The notes below the pieces were generated by a model. The model worked only from the letters and a program-made list of their open reading frames with translations. It did no database searches and was not told where the DNA came from. The translations under genes were made by a program, and so were the position numbers. A stretch of DNA of 64,000 nucleotides, from the NCBI GenBank assembly GCA_944548615.1, contig OX155974.1:3100001-3164000 (forward strand). Direction: 5' to 3'. Source of the stretch: Micropterix aruncella (Eukaryota > Arthropoda > Insecta > Lepidoptera > Micropterigidae). This document shows positions 10,560-21,773 of this stretch, piece by piece. Every line of letters begins with the position of its first letter. The first letter of the stretch is position 1.

Positions 10560-11060
10560 GGGGAGAGTAGCAATCAATTGACCACTATAGTATTTCGACA
10601 ACTATGACAGCTAGCATTGCCAAAACAAGTCAAGGCAAGCCGCTCGCGTCCCAGTCGCCCCCCCCCCCCCCACCTTAACATCTGTGACGCTGCGACTCGC
10701 GACGAGAAGAGACGTGTGTGTCAGTGTTCACGGATGTCAAAAACTAAAAATTGGATTCTGATCAATTCGATGTAAGTGCCATTTTAGTCATGTCTGTCAG
10801 CATGTACTGTACAGTTTGAAACAAATCTATTGTGTTTCTATGTGTGAGCATTTATTTCGAGTTACCTAAGTCCGTGATTTTTAAAATATTTTTTTTACTA
10901 CTTAGTGGTCCAATGAAAGCGACGGTGGTCCAATAAGGCAACAGCTTTATTCTAAATCGTGCGTAATTTAAAATATCAAAAGTTTAGATCTTAGCAGATA
11001 GAAACAAATTGATATTTTGTGGTCGTAAAATTAGTTGGTTTATTCATAGCAACTCTCCCC
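10560..11060. repeat. Pogo-type MITE with TA duplication
   Basis: This 501-bp element has ends GGGGAGAGTAGCAA / GGGGAGAGTTGCTA (inverted) and TA on both sides (10558-10559, 11061-11062). The start with a G run and repeated GTGGTCCAAT motifs resemble the larger pogo element at 5899-7598. A C run (14 C at about 10659) and a GC-richer patch lie inside. No ORF. Confidence 0.65.
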
Positions 11061-11062
11061 TA

Positions 11063-12032
11063 TACAATTCGTTGCTTGTTAATACGTTAAATAAATCTTT
11101 TAGTTTTTTTTACGTATTCACACACTAAATAATATAACTCTATGTTTACAAAATGTCCGCCCAAGTACAAGCTTTGCTTAGTTGGGCGACATCCGACAGT
11201 GGACATCGTATAGTAAATGAGGTTAATTTCTTGCTGTGAATTTAGTTGCTAACTAAATTAAATGAAATATAATATGTATAAATGTTTTTAGACCATCTAG
11301 ATAGACTCTAGATGATCACAAAGTTGTGATCAAGATCTAGATGATCTATTTAGGCCCTAAATTAATTACAATTAATTAAAACGTGAGAGCGCTCTGAGAG
11401 TTACGCTAAATATGCTTTGTCATTAACACCCTTATACCACCACTGCGTAAAGATAGTTATTCTGTGCTAGTGCTGCGATAGAGCATTTAGTATGCGCCTA
11501 GTAGCCGGCGCGAGCGGATGTAGAATCTGCGCTTGACGATTCGTCAACGCTGGATTCTACGGATTAGTCAAACCCTACAAAATTGACCCCGTGTATTTTT
11601 TCGCGTGTACGCGCATTTCGGATATTTTTTTGAGGTCTCATGTCTCCTTAACTTGTAACTTACTAATTACAGGCATTTATACGCCATTTCAAAGCAAATC
11701 ATAGATGTGAGGGTGTGTGAATTATATTATGTCTATCAATGCGTTGCTATTTTTGGATTGTCAAGAGGATACATTTAGTTACCGTTCTTCCTTTATAAAG
11801 TATAAATTCATCGACGCGTTCCGAAATTTAATGAAAGCGAAAGCCGCCGAAAACTTTCCAAAACCGCGAACCTATGTTTGGCTTATTTGTTGTTAAAAGG
11901 GTTGGTAATTAAATAGAAATCACCGCTGGACCCGAGCTGCCGCATTAATTATACCGACGATCTGTGACCAATGTTTCGGACGCAAAATTCCGCTTCAGGC
12001 AGCGATTTCTTTAGAAACGGTAGGTCTTTCCG
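11063..12032. other. No gene recognised
   Basis: AT-rich DNA with a small hairpin (TGATCACAA and its inverse around 11315-11334). I see nothing coding and no repeat shared with the rest of the window. Confidence 0.4.
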
Positions 12033-12839
12033 CTCAGAATCAGGGCCGGCCCGTCCATATAGGCAAACTAGGCAATTGCCTAGGGCGCTCGTATTTTGGG
12101 GGCGGCGCGGCGAGGCGATCTGGTAACGTATGTATCAGAGCATATCTGCGACACGACCACGCGAATCGATGAACGGTTCGAAAGATACGAAATTTTGCGC
12201 ATTTCGTGAATTTACGTAATTTTGCAGAAGTGAATTTAAGGTTAAAATACTGTATTTCTACAAGTTTTATTGCACAACATAAAAGATCATTTATAATATT
12301 GTCTAATGAGTGAGCTACTTTTTTGAAAATTATTATAGAATTTTAATAATTGACCTTAAACCGGCGACTGTTTGTAAATTTTTGCTGTAAGAGGTTTAGA
12401 ATATAACATATTTACGAATCGTTTTGACATCTAAACGGTATAAAAAAAATACAATGTATTGTTGTGAAAGTCCTCTATATAATAAGTGAATCACTTTTTA
12501 CTACTTTCATATAAAATTGTTGACAAAAAAAATATTTAACTTTGTCAAATTTTTTAGAAAATGGGTGAAGAAATGCTTTTGATTTTGGCCTTTTCGAACT
12601 CTCGTTAATAAAATAAAAACAACAGAAATAAACTTTAGTTCAATATCAATCCATTTCCTCAAAAAAAAATGCAAAACATTAATTAAAATTGGCAATAAAG
12701 TCTTTTAAAACAATCTAATTCTCGCGTTATGATACTCGCCTATGATACGATTCACGCCTCAAGTCAGCTAGTCCCCGCCGAGCGCTTCCAAAGGGTGGAC
12801 GTATCCCTTTGGCTCCGAAAATCCTACCTACCTATAGTT

Positions 12840-13404
12840 ATATTATACCATTGATTATAGAGGTATCACGGCCCACATCGATTTCGTACACGGCCTCTTA
12901 AATGATAGGAAAGACCAGTTCAAAATAAATTTTTATTTTGCCGTGCTGGATACAGCAATAAATTCAATCGATGAGAGGTTTAATCAGATAAATAACATTA
13001 ATCATGTTTTTGGATTTCTCTATAACGTTCATGAGATGCAGAACAAAACTTCCAAAGATGTTCTGGAACACTGTGTAAAGTTGGAAGAATCTCTTAGTCA
13101 TGGAGACTCTAAGGATGTTGATGCAACTGAGTTATGCAACGAATTACAAGCTATTGCTAGAAGAGTACCAAATAACACTGCGCCACAAGAACTTTTAAAT
13201 TATATTTGTGAAAATGGGTTACTAGATATCTTACCTAATTTAGTAACTGCAATAAGGGCGTTGCTGACACTTCCCGTGTCTGTGGCCAGTGGTGAGCGCA
13301 GTTTTTCTAAATTAAAACTAATTAAAACGTATCTGCGCTCCATAATGACCCAAGAAAGACTTGTGGGGTTGTCGACTTTATCTATAGAACAAGAAATAGC
13401 TTAA
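12840..13404 (+). pseudogene. hAT transposase C-terminal part with dimerisation domain
   Basis: The frame is open from just after a TAG at 12837-12839 to a TAA at 13402-13404, about 187 codons. It begins mid-protein with a FVHGLLNDRKDQF-like segment and ends with the hAT family C-terminal dimerisation region: LTLPVSVASGERSFSKLKLI followed by LRSIMTQERLVGLSTL. No ATG at the start fits a real N-terminus, and the zinc-finger and catalytic regions upstream have been lost or cannot be read. The protein is closest in style to the ZMYM/hAT transposases common in arthropods. It is a truncated remnant inside a well-preserved element. Confidence 0.85.
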
Positions 13405-13536
13405 ACAATAGATTTAAAGGAGATCGTTTCCGGAGATAGGAAAATAAAACTTGCTTGATTTAATCTCTGATTAGTCTTTTAAAAAATTCTTATATTTCAC
13501 TCCATACAGCTAAAGAAGGTGGATATATTATCTTTT

Positions 13537-13778
13537 TAACCGACTTCAATAAGAGGAGGAGGTTCTCAATTCGGTTGAATGTTTTTTTTTTTAATGTTTG
13601 TTACTTCAGATCTCCGTTATTTATGAAGCGATTTGGAAAATTCGTTTTGTATTTGAAAGAATATACTTTCAGATTGATCCCATAGAAATTTAATCAAACT
13701 TGGTTCAGTAGTTTGGTTTTAACATCAAAATAACTGGAAAATAGGTGAAAAAATTATTTGAAGTCGGTTGTAATTTTT
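13537..13778. repeat. ACCGACTTCAA mini-element nested in the hAT
   Basis: AACCGACTTCAATAAGAGGA at the left and its partial inverse TTTGAAGTCGGTTGT at the right bound about 240 bp. The internal text (GGTTCTCAATTCGGTTGAAT) is a repeat I know from lepidopteran genomes. A partial second copy lies at 14125-14225, and a scrap (GAAGTCGGTC) at about 18571. Confidence 0.6.
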
Positions 13779-14347
13779 TTTAAAGTTTGTATTATAATTA
13801 TATATATATAAGTAGGTAAGTCATATCTGTGCTCTAATTAATTTATTTAAAATTACAGAATTAATGTTTTGTGATTTTTTTAAATGGGCGCCATACTAGT
13901 CATTTGCCTAGGGCGCCAAGTTTCCTCGAGCCGGCGCTGCTCAGAATGTGTCACTGCTGGCGGGCTGTAACTTAGATAAAATAATAATGACAATACTCAA
14001 CGGACAATGGGCATTTTTTTATGGAGGGTACACCACCCAGAGTGTAAGGGACTTATAGAAATTAACCTTTAGAAAGCTAGTCACGGGAATGAAACTCACG
14101 ACAGCAGGTTTTTAACCATCGAATATTTATTTTTATGTTTGTTACTACAGAACTCCGTCATTTAGGAACCGATTTGGAAAATTCTTTTTTTGTTTCAAAT
14201 GATATACTTGCAGTTGGCAATTTTTGATTCAAATGATATACTTCCAGCTAAATATATGACCTTTAGCATCGACAATAGACATCATCCCAATACTAACCAC
14301 CATATTACGTTACATAAATGCGACTACATGAACTGTACATGTTTACC

Positions 14348-15019
14348 GGGAGCTAATGCCTAATGGGCCCATGATAAGGTGGCCACGATGACCCATGTGT
14401 TCAGGGTCGGTCACACTCACGGGTCAACACCCATCCGATGGCCTCCACGCATGGGGTGCGAGCCTGGGTAGGACACTGGGTCAACCAGTCTCCCCTGGGA
14501 ATCAAACCTCTGGCGCTCCTGGACGGTCTGCGCACCGAGCGGCGCAAGCCAATCGACTGCGCTCTCCGACTAACAATCGGGGGAGTCTGGGAACTGTATT
14601 GTTTCCTATAGAGCGGGGGTGGTTGTCTACCTTACGGCGACTGCTCTTGAAATGACCATTGGCCTTCCGATCCCGGTTCAGAGTCGGGCAAAGGACGCCT
14701 TGGTCCGCGATAGATTCGGTGCACACCGTTTCACCGCTTCGTAAGGGAGAGGACCGCGCAAGCGACCTCGAACTCGGAACCAATCGAGAGACCGGAGAAA
14801 TCTGGTCACAATTGGAAGCAAGCGCGCGAGGGTCGGCCCGCCAGGTAACACTGGCTATCTCGCGGTAAGGCGTTGGCTTCTTGCGGGTTGTGACGTAGCT
14901 GGACGTTGGATTTGTTTCTGTCCAAAGTCTTCTACGTTCACTGCAGGGCGACAGAACGAGAAAATCGTTAAAACGTCCTGTGGTGACGGGCTCGCCCGTT
15001 GTAGTTGACACCGCAAGTT
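14348..15019 (-). mobile_element. GC-unit copy 1 (full length) inside LINE-B
   Basis: It runs from the tail (GGGAGCTAATG at left) to the head (GTAGTTGACACCGCAAGTT at right) in reverse orientation. GTACATGTTTACC occurs on the right (15020-15032), with the same sequence or a near match just left of the unit (about 14335-14347). Length 672 bp; visibly GC-richer than its surroundings. Confidence 0.8.
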
Positions 15020-15032
15020 GTACATGTTTACC

Positions 15033-15666
15033 ACTTGAACGCACAAACACAATAAAATATCTAGGAATAGTCATTGACCAAAATCTAAAATGGACACAAC
15101 ACATTGAGGCTACGACTAAACGGACTAGAAAGTAGATTTATATATTTAAAAATATAAGAAGCGTACTCAACATTAACCTACTACGGACTGTTTACTATGC
15201 GTTGGCGCAGACTCTACTTACATACGGACAAATCGGTTGGGGCGGTATGGCAAGAACAAATCTTGACCCACTGGTCAAAGCGCAAAAGGCTTTGCTCAGA
15301 GTCATTAACAAGAAGCCATATCGCTCCCCGTCAGACGACCTATATACAGACTTTAAAGTACTTGACGTACGCCAACTATACATACGCGCTGTTCTGTTGC
15401 GCTATCGGAGAGTCCTCATGAGGAACACGGATAAAGACAAACCAGAGCACAAACACAACACTAGACACAAAGACAAACAAATTCAACCAAAAATGAGGAC
15501 TGTATACGGACAACGACACTACGCATATCTCGGACCTAAACTCTATAATATATTTAACTCGTACACAGGACAGATTTTAAACATAACCGACAACCAGTTC
15601 AAGAGACGGGTGTCTCATTGGCTCTCAAATTATACTAGAGAAGAATGCGAAAGTATGATATATTAA
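15033..15666 (+). pseudogene. LINE-B reverse transcriptase C-terminus
   Basis: The frame reads IKYLGIVIDQNLKW (start), LLTYGQIGWGG, NKKPYRSPSDDLYTDFKV, LDVRQLYIRA and VYGQRHYAYLGPKLYNIF, ending in HWLSNYTREECESMIY at a TAA (15664-15666). It corresponds to the region C-terminal of the catalytic FADD box. A single TAG at 15133-15135 interrupts it. The preceding stretch 14247-14347 is open in the matching frame (YMTFSIDN... CDYMNCTC) and ends at the insertion point, so the ORF was continuous before the GC-unit landed. Closest relatives in this window are LINE-A and LINE-C. Confidence 0.8.
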
Positions 15667-15826
15667 AATATTTTATTTCTAACCACAAATTATAGGATAT
15701 ACAGATGTAAATTATGGATATACAGATTATAATATGTTATATTTTATTATGTTATACTACCTATATTATATATAAATATGATAACTTATTTTAGATGTTA
15801 TAATATATGATATTGTATTATGTTGA

Positions 15827-15857
<31 letters not shown>

Positions 15858-16287
15858 ATTATATTATGCCAAATTATATTACGTATTGTTTTTTATGAGA
15901 CGGAAGAAGGACAGCAGGCAAGGCGTACAGGCTCAGCAAATACCACAGAACTTTGTATCCATCACCCCAAAACAGGCGTATACCTACCTAGTTGGGTTAT
16001 GTAATCCTGACAAGTAATGCCCTTTCGCGATTTTGAAATGTATTTTTTAGATGCATTTTTTTAAATGTGTAAAAAAATGCACGCAATCTATTTTATGTAA
16101 CTATAAAAAAGGATAAATAAATAAATAGTTGGTCTCATTTTTATCAAAATCCTCTTCTGATGATGCGATCCATAAAGAATTGAGGTAACTCCTCAAATAT
16201 TATCTTATGAAATTGAATATTTAGATGTTGGTTCAGTTTCGATGGCAATGCATTTTTTTATGGTAGCATGACCTGATTCTTCACCCA
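15667..16287 (+). other. LINE-B 3' untranslated region and unassigned DNA
   Basis: AT-rich TATAT-type sequence, then a GC-richer patch (15893-16000), then the (AAATA)n tail at about 16115-16130. The stretch 16131-16287 holds nothing I recognise. Confidence 0.4.
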
Positions 16288-16400
16288 GGATTGGCTCCCG
16301 ACGAGGGGAATCCAGGAGGGGTCAACAGCACAGACACGATTTTTGCTGTATAAGCATTTAGTTATAGTAGTAGCTCACCAAGACAGGACCGCGGCATATA
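16288..16400 (+). repeat. Family-B repeat, copy 1
   Basis: It contains CAACAGCACAGACACGA, then about 40 bp later CACCAAGACAGGACCGCGGC. The same order occurs at 17047-17225 (about one and a half units) and in part at 58826-58965. A GC-unit interrupts it on the right. Confidence 0.5.
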
Positions 16401-17046
16401 GAGTTGTCAATTACAACGGGCGAACCCGTCACCTCAGGAAGTTTTAACGATTAGTCTATCTTCCGTGAAGTGACTTGAAGTGACCGCAGAAGACTTGGAC
16501 AAAACAGTCCACCGTCAAGCTCCGCCACATGCTCGTAAGAGGCCAACGCCTTATCCGCGAGATAACCAGGTATGTTACCTAGCGGGCTTACACTCACGCC
16601 CTTACTTCCAATTGCGACCAGATTACTCCGGTCTCTCGATTGGTTACGAGTTCGAGGTCGCTTGCGCGGTCCTCTCCCTTACGAAGCGGTGAAACGGTGT
16701 ATACCGAATCTATCGCGGACCACGGCTTCCTTTGCCCGGCTGTTCACCCAGGATCGGGTAGTCGACGGTCGTTTCAAGAGCGTCGCCGTAAGGTCCGCAA
16801 CCACCCACGCTCTATAGGAAACAGTACTGCTTCCAGACTCCCCCGACTGTTAGTCAGAGTGCACAATCGATTGGTTTACGCCGCACGGTGCACAGACCGT
16901 CCAGGAGCGCCGGAAGGTTAACTCCTAGGGGAAACTAGCCCTAAGGCCAGAGTCCTGCCCGGGCTCGCACTTCATTCGTGGAGGCCGCCGGATTGGTGTT
17001 GACCCGTGAGTGTGACCAACCCTGAACAGAATGGGTCTTCGTGGCC
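16401..17046 (+). mobile_element. GC-unit copy 2, forward
   Basis: It starts GAGTTGTCAATTACAACGGG and ends at GGCCAACTCAGCAA, missing the last few bases of the tail. It sits inside the family-B repeat, which resumes at 17047 with GCACAGACACA. Confidence 0.75.
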
Positions 17047-17225
17047 AACTCAGCAATAGCACAGACACAACATTTTGTATATGCATTCAATTCAGCCCGT
17101 TCTAAGTTTCACCAAGACAGGACTGCGGCATCCAGGGTTGGCCTCCAACGAGGGAACTCCTCAACGGTCAACAGCACAGACACGAAATTTTATATACGCA
17201 TTCAATTCGACAGAAGTAAATGAAA
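17047..17225 (+). repeat. Family-B repeats, copies 2 and 3
   Basis: GCACAGACAC(A/G)(A)A(C)ATTTT...GCATTCAATTC appears twice, about 120 bp apart (17048 and 17166), with CACCAAGACAGGACTGCGGC between. It is a short tandem array. Confidence 0.5.
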
Positions 17226-17229
17226 CATG

Positions 17230-18066
17230 AAGCCAACCGATTCTGGTAACAAAAGGTGCACCTCAAGGTTCCATTCTAGGTCCATTTTTATTTTTAGTGT
17301 ACACCAATAACTTGCCGGGATGTGTGTCATCCGAGAATGATGACATTACACTGTTCGCAGATGACACATCTCTTATCTTCTGTGACAAAAATAAGGAATC
17401 ATTAATAAATAGAATTAGGTATACGATTGATCAACTCTTGATTTGGTTTAATTCTAGTGAATTACGTCTAAATATTACAAAATCAAAAATAATTCCTTTT
17501 CGCTTAAGACCTGTCAATGTTGACTATTTAAATGAATTACACGACTATTTTGAAATCGACATCACAGAAGATATAAATTTTCTAGGATTAAGAATTGACA
17601 GTAAATTACAATGGAATGCGCACATCCAACAATTAGCTAGTAAGCTATGTAGCTCGATATACTCTATTAAAAAAATCAGAAGTCTTTGTGGTTTTGCGGC
17701 AGCCAAATCGGTATACTTTTCGTATTTCAACTCATTAATGACTTATGTATATAACTAGTAAAAGAATCTTTCTTTTGGAAAAGAGAGCACTGCGCAGCAT
17801 GTATCAGGTAACGACTAGGACCTTATGCAAAGAATATTTCAGTAAGGCAAGGGTAATGACTATGTATTCGGCGTTCATATACCAGTGTTTAATGTATGCT
17901 AGAAACACCAATTAATGCAGACATTCACTCGCATCATACCCGCGGTAGCTCCCTTTTATGCGTACCCCGAATACGACTGGCAAAAGTACAGAAAAGCTAC
18001 TTGTACCTTAGCATTAAAAACTATAATCTACTCCCTACAAAATTTAAACAGCTGGAGGACATAAAA
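17230..18066 (+). pseudogene. LINE-F reverse transcriptase, catalytic core to C-terminus
   Basis: The + strand frame starts in the reverse transcriptase at KGAPQGSILGPFLF (about 17250-17290, a conserved polymerase motif) and continues to the catalytic box FADDTSLIF at 17350-17376. The region NFLGLRIDSKLQWNAHI and the MTYVYN end follow. A small deletion near 17755 shifts the frame. The protein then resumes as RIFLLEKRALRSMY... and, after another shift, IRLAKVQKSYLYLSIKNYNLLP, ending near KQLEDIK. It has polymerase aspartates but no N-terminal endonuclease, and is 5' truncated at about 17230. CR1/Jockey-like. The 3' untranslated part continues to about 18510. Confidence 0.8.
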
Positions 18067-18510
18067 TAAAAAAAACATCAAGGAGATGCTGATAGGCCAC
18101 CCTTTCTATAATCTGACCGAATTTGAGGGCCATGATTTTTCAAATATTGTGGCTATTTAAATTACTTAAACAAGTAGAGCCTTATTGTCTGATTATTTTA
18201 GATGGTCTTTTATCTGACTTTAAGTTTAAAATGCATAACGTAGATTTATTTTGATTATTTAACATTTTACTGACAATTTGAATATTACGATGAATAATTT
18301 TACTACGTATCTTTTCGAATTACTAACTACTTCAAATATTAGGCTTCTATTTTGATTATTTATATTTATAGTTTGACAATCTAGTAGTTAATTCTTGACT
18401 ACGTATGTTCAGTAAAGAGTAGTAACGACACTTACTAGATAACCCAATTATTTTGACACGTCCAAGAGCGGTCTTTAGCCGTCAATTGGACACGACGAAA
18501 ATGTAATGTA
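18067..18510 (+). mobile_element. LINE-F 3' untranslated region
   Basis: This segment recurs at 47830-48290 (+) and, in pieces, on the minus strand at 51330-52478. It ends near GACACGTCCAAGAGCGGTC...CAATTGGACACGACG, which contains a short stem-loop (CGG...CCG). Confidence 0.7.
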
Positions 18511-18793
18511 ATTATGATAGCCCGTTTTAAATTTCGCCATGAAATTGCTGCTGCACTTATACAAAATGTTGAAGTCGGTCTTTTTTGTTAAAATTCTGTA
18601 AACTTAATATTATAAATTACCCTGCGAGCGCTGTGCCGAGTGGAGTCATCAGCTCGACTGTCCTGTCGCTGACGCTGCAGCAAATCCCCAATGTCAACAG
18701 GAACTGATCTTTTACGACCGCAACCTGTGAATCAGCAGATATTATATTTTTTAATTACCTATTGCCAATGTTACAAATGCGAAACTGCTTTGA
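18511..18793. other. Unassigned spacer
   Basis: No recognised gene. It includes a scrap of the ACCGACTTC mini-element (about 18571) and a GC-richer stretch at 18620-18730. Confidence 0.3.
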
Positions 18794-18862
18794 ATTTTAT
18801 TTATTTAAGAATTAATTACGATAAAACATTGGTTAGCTTACAAAAATAACAGGAACCGAATG
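18794..18862 (-). mobile_element. LINE-A copy 2, extreme 3' end only
   Basis: About 70 bp identical in layout to 3015-3090 and 19610-19675. Such short 3' stubs are typical of aborted target-primed reverse transcription. A GC-unit fragment follows directly. Confidence 0.6.
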
Positions 18863-19313
18863 AATTAACCATCAGGATACTTTCTACCTCCTGACTAGTT
18901 ACAGGATCGAAGTCGCTTGGGCGGTCCTCTCCCTTACGTAGCGGTGATACGGTGTCTACCGAATCTATCGCGGACCACGGCATCATTTGCACGGATGTTT
19001 ACTTCGTATCGGGTAGCCGTTTTGGTCGTTTCAAGAGCAGTTGTCGTAAGGTTAACCACTACCCTCGTTCTATAGGAAACAATACTGTTTCCAGACTCCC
19101 TCGACTGTCACTCGGAATGCACAATCGATTGGGTGATTCCGCACGGTGCGCAAATCGTTCAGGAGCGCCCGAAGGTTGACTCCTAAGCGAAACAGAGTCA
19201 TACTCGGACTCGCACTTCTGCGTGGAGGCCGCAGGATGGGTGTTGACCCGTGCGTTCGACGGACCCTAAACACATGGATCTTAGAGGCCAAACTGCGATA
19301 AGTCCCATGAGCT
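18863..19313 (+). mobile_element. GC-unit copy 3, head missing
   Basis: It begins at ATTAACCATCAGGATACTTT and runs through the tail (CCCATGAGCTCCC). It belongs to the divergent subgroup that also includes 24629-25961 and 45743-46006. Confidence 0.65.
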
Positions 19314-19561
19314 CCCAAAATAGCCTCCCTCGAGTAACACTGATGTAAAGATAAGCGATTTAACAGTCGTTATATTTCTTACATTTTGATGTTCATTATG
19401 CCATTTATTCATTATGTTAATTATGCCAGTGATCTACTTGGACTGGTAAGAAGTACCGGGCTACTAGCTGACCACTGACCTAACCAAACAGTGGGTAGTT
19501 GCAAAAGACCTTACAGATCTAGGTGACATCAAGGGCTGGAATCCAGCCCCCCACTCTATCT

Positions 19562-19589
19562 ACTACTACTACTACTACTACTACTACTA
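19562..19589. repeat. (CTA)n microsatellite
   Basis: Nine to ten tandem CTA/TAC triplets. Confidence 0.9.
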
Positions 19590-19600
19590 ATGCCATTTAT

Positions 19601-20525
19601 TTATTATTTTATTTATTTCAGAATTAATTACTATAAAACATTGGTTAGCTTACAAAAATAACAGGAACCGAATGGCAAAACCTTAACCTTTTGCTTATTT
19701 GTTTCCCACCCAACTGGGACTAGCCCGTTCTAGGGTGGACAGGACTCCAATATTACAATCAAGTTTGCTTGATTTCTTGGTTTACAAATGTACAAGTTTT
19801 AGTAAAAAGCTAATAACACTTAATTGCCCTAAAGTGTGGTCTCCAGACTAAAATAATAATAAAAAAATATTAAAAGATAACATACCTAATAAATAAAATG
19901 CAATTCCATTGTATAAACGGCAACAAATATAATATAAAATTCGGTTAAATAATATAAATAAAGTTATACATGAGAAAAGAAAGAAACAGTCATTAATATT
20001 TAATATACTAGTATGTTAAGTAATATAGGATTTCATATAAAAATACCTAGTCAAAAAAGTATAATTCATTGTCAGTCAAATATTTTTTGGTAGTTAGTTC
20101 AATGTTTAAAATATACTCAACATACATGTTTAAAAATATGGTAATAATTTGTGCACCTAAGTTTTATTATACTATTATTTCTAACATTTGATGTATGGTT
20201 AGTTTGTCATGATTCGATAACCATTTCTTTAATTTATTTTGAATTCCCTAAAAGTCAAATTCATTTTTATTTCCATATTGATCAGATTGTAAAATCTCGG
20301 CGCAATGAAAGAGTAATGTCTTTGTCCAAATGATGTTTTTCTTCTGGGTATTATTAAGGTATTTTCTAAAACTTGTCTTGTTGGTCGCCGGTTCTGAATT
20401 ATTCCTAAATTTGAGTTGATGTCCAAAAATAGCCTCAAGAGGGAAGTTTTTAGAAAATGTTGCCTACAATCAAGAACTTTAGCTTCCTTATAAAGTGCAT
20501 TAATGGGATGGCGATATGGCCTAAT
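19601..20525 (-). pseudogene. LINE-A copy 3
   Basis: Same organisation as copy 1: (TTTA)-type 3' end at about 19598, a long 3' untranslated region, then the reverse transcriptase C-terminus at 20229-20523 on the minus strand (RLFLDINSNLGIIQNRRPT, TSFGQRHYSFIAPRFYNL). The coding part is interrupted near 20438 and breaks off at 20525, where unrelated sequence begins. Compared with copy 1 it has small indels in the untranslated region. It is non-functional. Confidence 0.75.
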
Positions 20526-20829
20526 AAAATAAATAAATATACAAATCTCAAATAGTGCAGACTCTTCTTACCCGTGAATGCGTTGCAGAACGGCCTTTTT
20601 TGGCTGGGCATGTAGAGGGCCTCTTCTCTGGGTAGATCCAAGTTACTCCTGTAAGATCTCTTCATCTGAAATCAGTGAAAATAGTCCAAAAATAAAATAC
20701 CAAATACTTCGATATTTCCATGGATTTGAAATGGAAGACGTCGCGTAGGGGTACATTTATACATATCTACAGACACAGTGCGTGCCAGACACGTACCGTG
20801 GCAGACAAAATAATATTCTTCTATACAGT

Positions 20830-21497
20830 GTGCACCCTTCGGCTACGTAACGACCAAATTTGGCTGCACATCAGAACACCGTTGACTACGTAACGATCAA
20901 TATTGGCGGCTTGCTCCCGGAGCGCACAGTAATATTATTGTCTAATTCGAACGCATCCTAACATCAATACCAAATATCTCATTACTACCCTATGGTAATA
21001 ATGAGGTACTTAGGCAGCCGCTAGAATAATATCGCGCAGATTTCTGGTAAAATTCCATTGTCAAACATCATCTTCTTTTTATCGAGAAATCATCAACATT
21101 TTTATTGGTTTTATGATCTGATATCTAAATATTTTTGTATGTAAATAAGCAAAACGAAATATTACTTTTGATAGAGAATCTAATAAAGATCACGATAGTA
21201 TTTACAATTTCTAAATAGAGTTCCGTATTTTTCCGTAAGACAAGTACAAGTTAGAAATGTCGAGTTTTTTTTAACTTTTGCGACTTTCTCATATTTATTC
21301 ATAATTATCTAATTGTTTTACAAAATAAGATTTCAATATTCAATATAAGAAATTTCAATGCGATCATCGCACAGTTATTCTTTTTATGATTGCTATAGTA
21401 ATTCCATTAGTTATAGTACTTTTTGTCGAGCGCGGCGATATTGCAAGAAATTCCAATGAATTGCCGCGGTCTGCCATGAAATTATGCCGCTACCGTA
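20830..21497 (-). repeat. Family-D repeat, copy 1
   Basis: It matches 59935-60625 in reverse orientation almost end to end (AGCGGCATAATTTCATGGCA at one end, GGTCGTTACGTAGC at the other). A truncated third copy lies at 54630-54830. No ORF; non-autonomous element of unknown class. Confidence 0.65.
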
Positions 21498-21639
21498 TCG
21501 TAGCCACGCAGACGCCGACAGACACGTGCCGTGCCCGGCCAGTATTCGCGGAATTTGCGGAACTTTGTCTGCGCGGTTCGTGTCTGTAAAAGGAGCATCG
21601 GGCCCGACCGAGCAGACTTTTTTGTTTTCTTTTTACGCA

Positions 21640-21773
21640 ATGGATAACGAAAACCTGATTGAATTTGTAAGGGAATCTTAATTCCTTTATGATTTAAGCG
21701 ACAAGAAATATAGTGATAATTAGAGAATGGACCAAGCGTGGAACGGAATAGGAAAAAAAACTAAAAAGGAAAG
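21640..21773 (+). pseudogene. MADF-domain first exon, decayed
   Basis: ATG at 21640 opens a frame reading MDNENLIEFVRES, a stop, FLYDLSDKKYSDN, a stop, then MDQAWNGIGKKTKKE. The spacing and residues match the start of a MADF domain, a DNA-binding fold common in insect regulators and in the accessory protein of PIF/Harbinger transposons. The exon ends at a strong splice donor (AAAG/GTAAGTATC at 21773/21774). The two stop codons make it inactive, and no matching second exon is seen downstream before the GC-unit at 22081. It could be a Harbinger remnant or a dead host exon. Confidence 0.55.

Larger units (their letters stand above)
12041..13939 (+). mobile_element. hAT transposon with exact 8-bp target duplication
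   Basis: The ends are CAGGGCCGGCCCG (left) and the inverse of CAGCGCCGGCTCG (right). CTCAGAAT occurs immediately outside both ends (12033-12040 and 13940-13947), an exact 8-bp duplication as hAT elements make. A GCCTAGGGCGC block lies inside both ends. The C-terminal part of a transposase is present, and a small MITE is inserted near the 3' end. It is 1,899 bp, shorter than autonomous hATs. Confidence 0.9.
14247..16130 (+). mobile_element. LINE-B: 5'-truncated non-LTR retrotransposon, split by a GC-unit
   Basis: Coding sequence at 14247-14347 continues at 15033-15666 after the inserted GC-unit. The 3' untranslated region runs to a (AAATA)n tail at about 16110-16130. This is the C-terminal half of a CR1/Jockey-like element. 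Confidence 0.75.
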
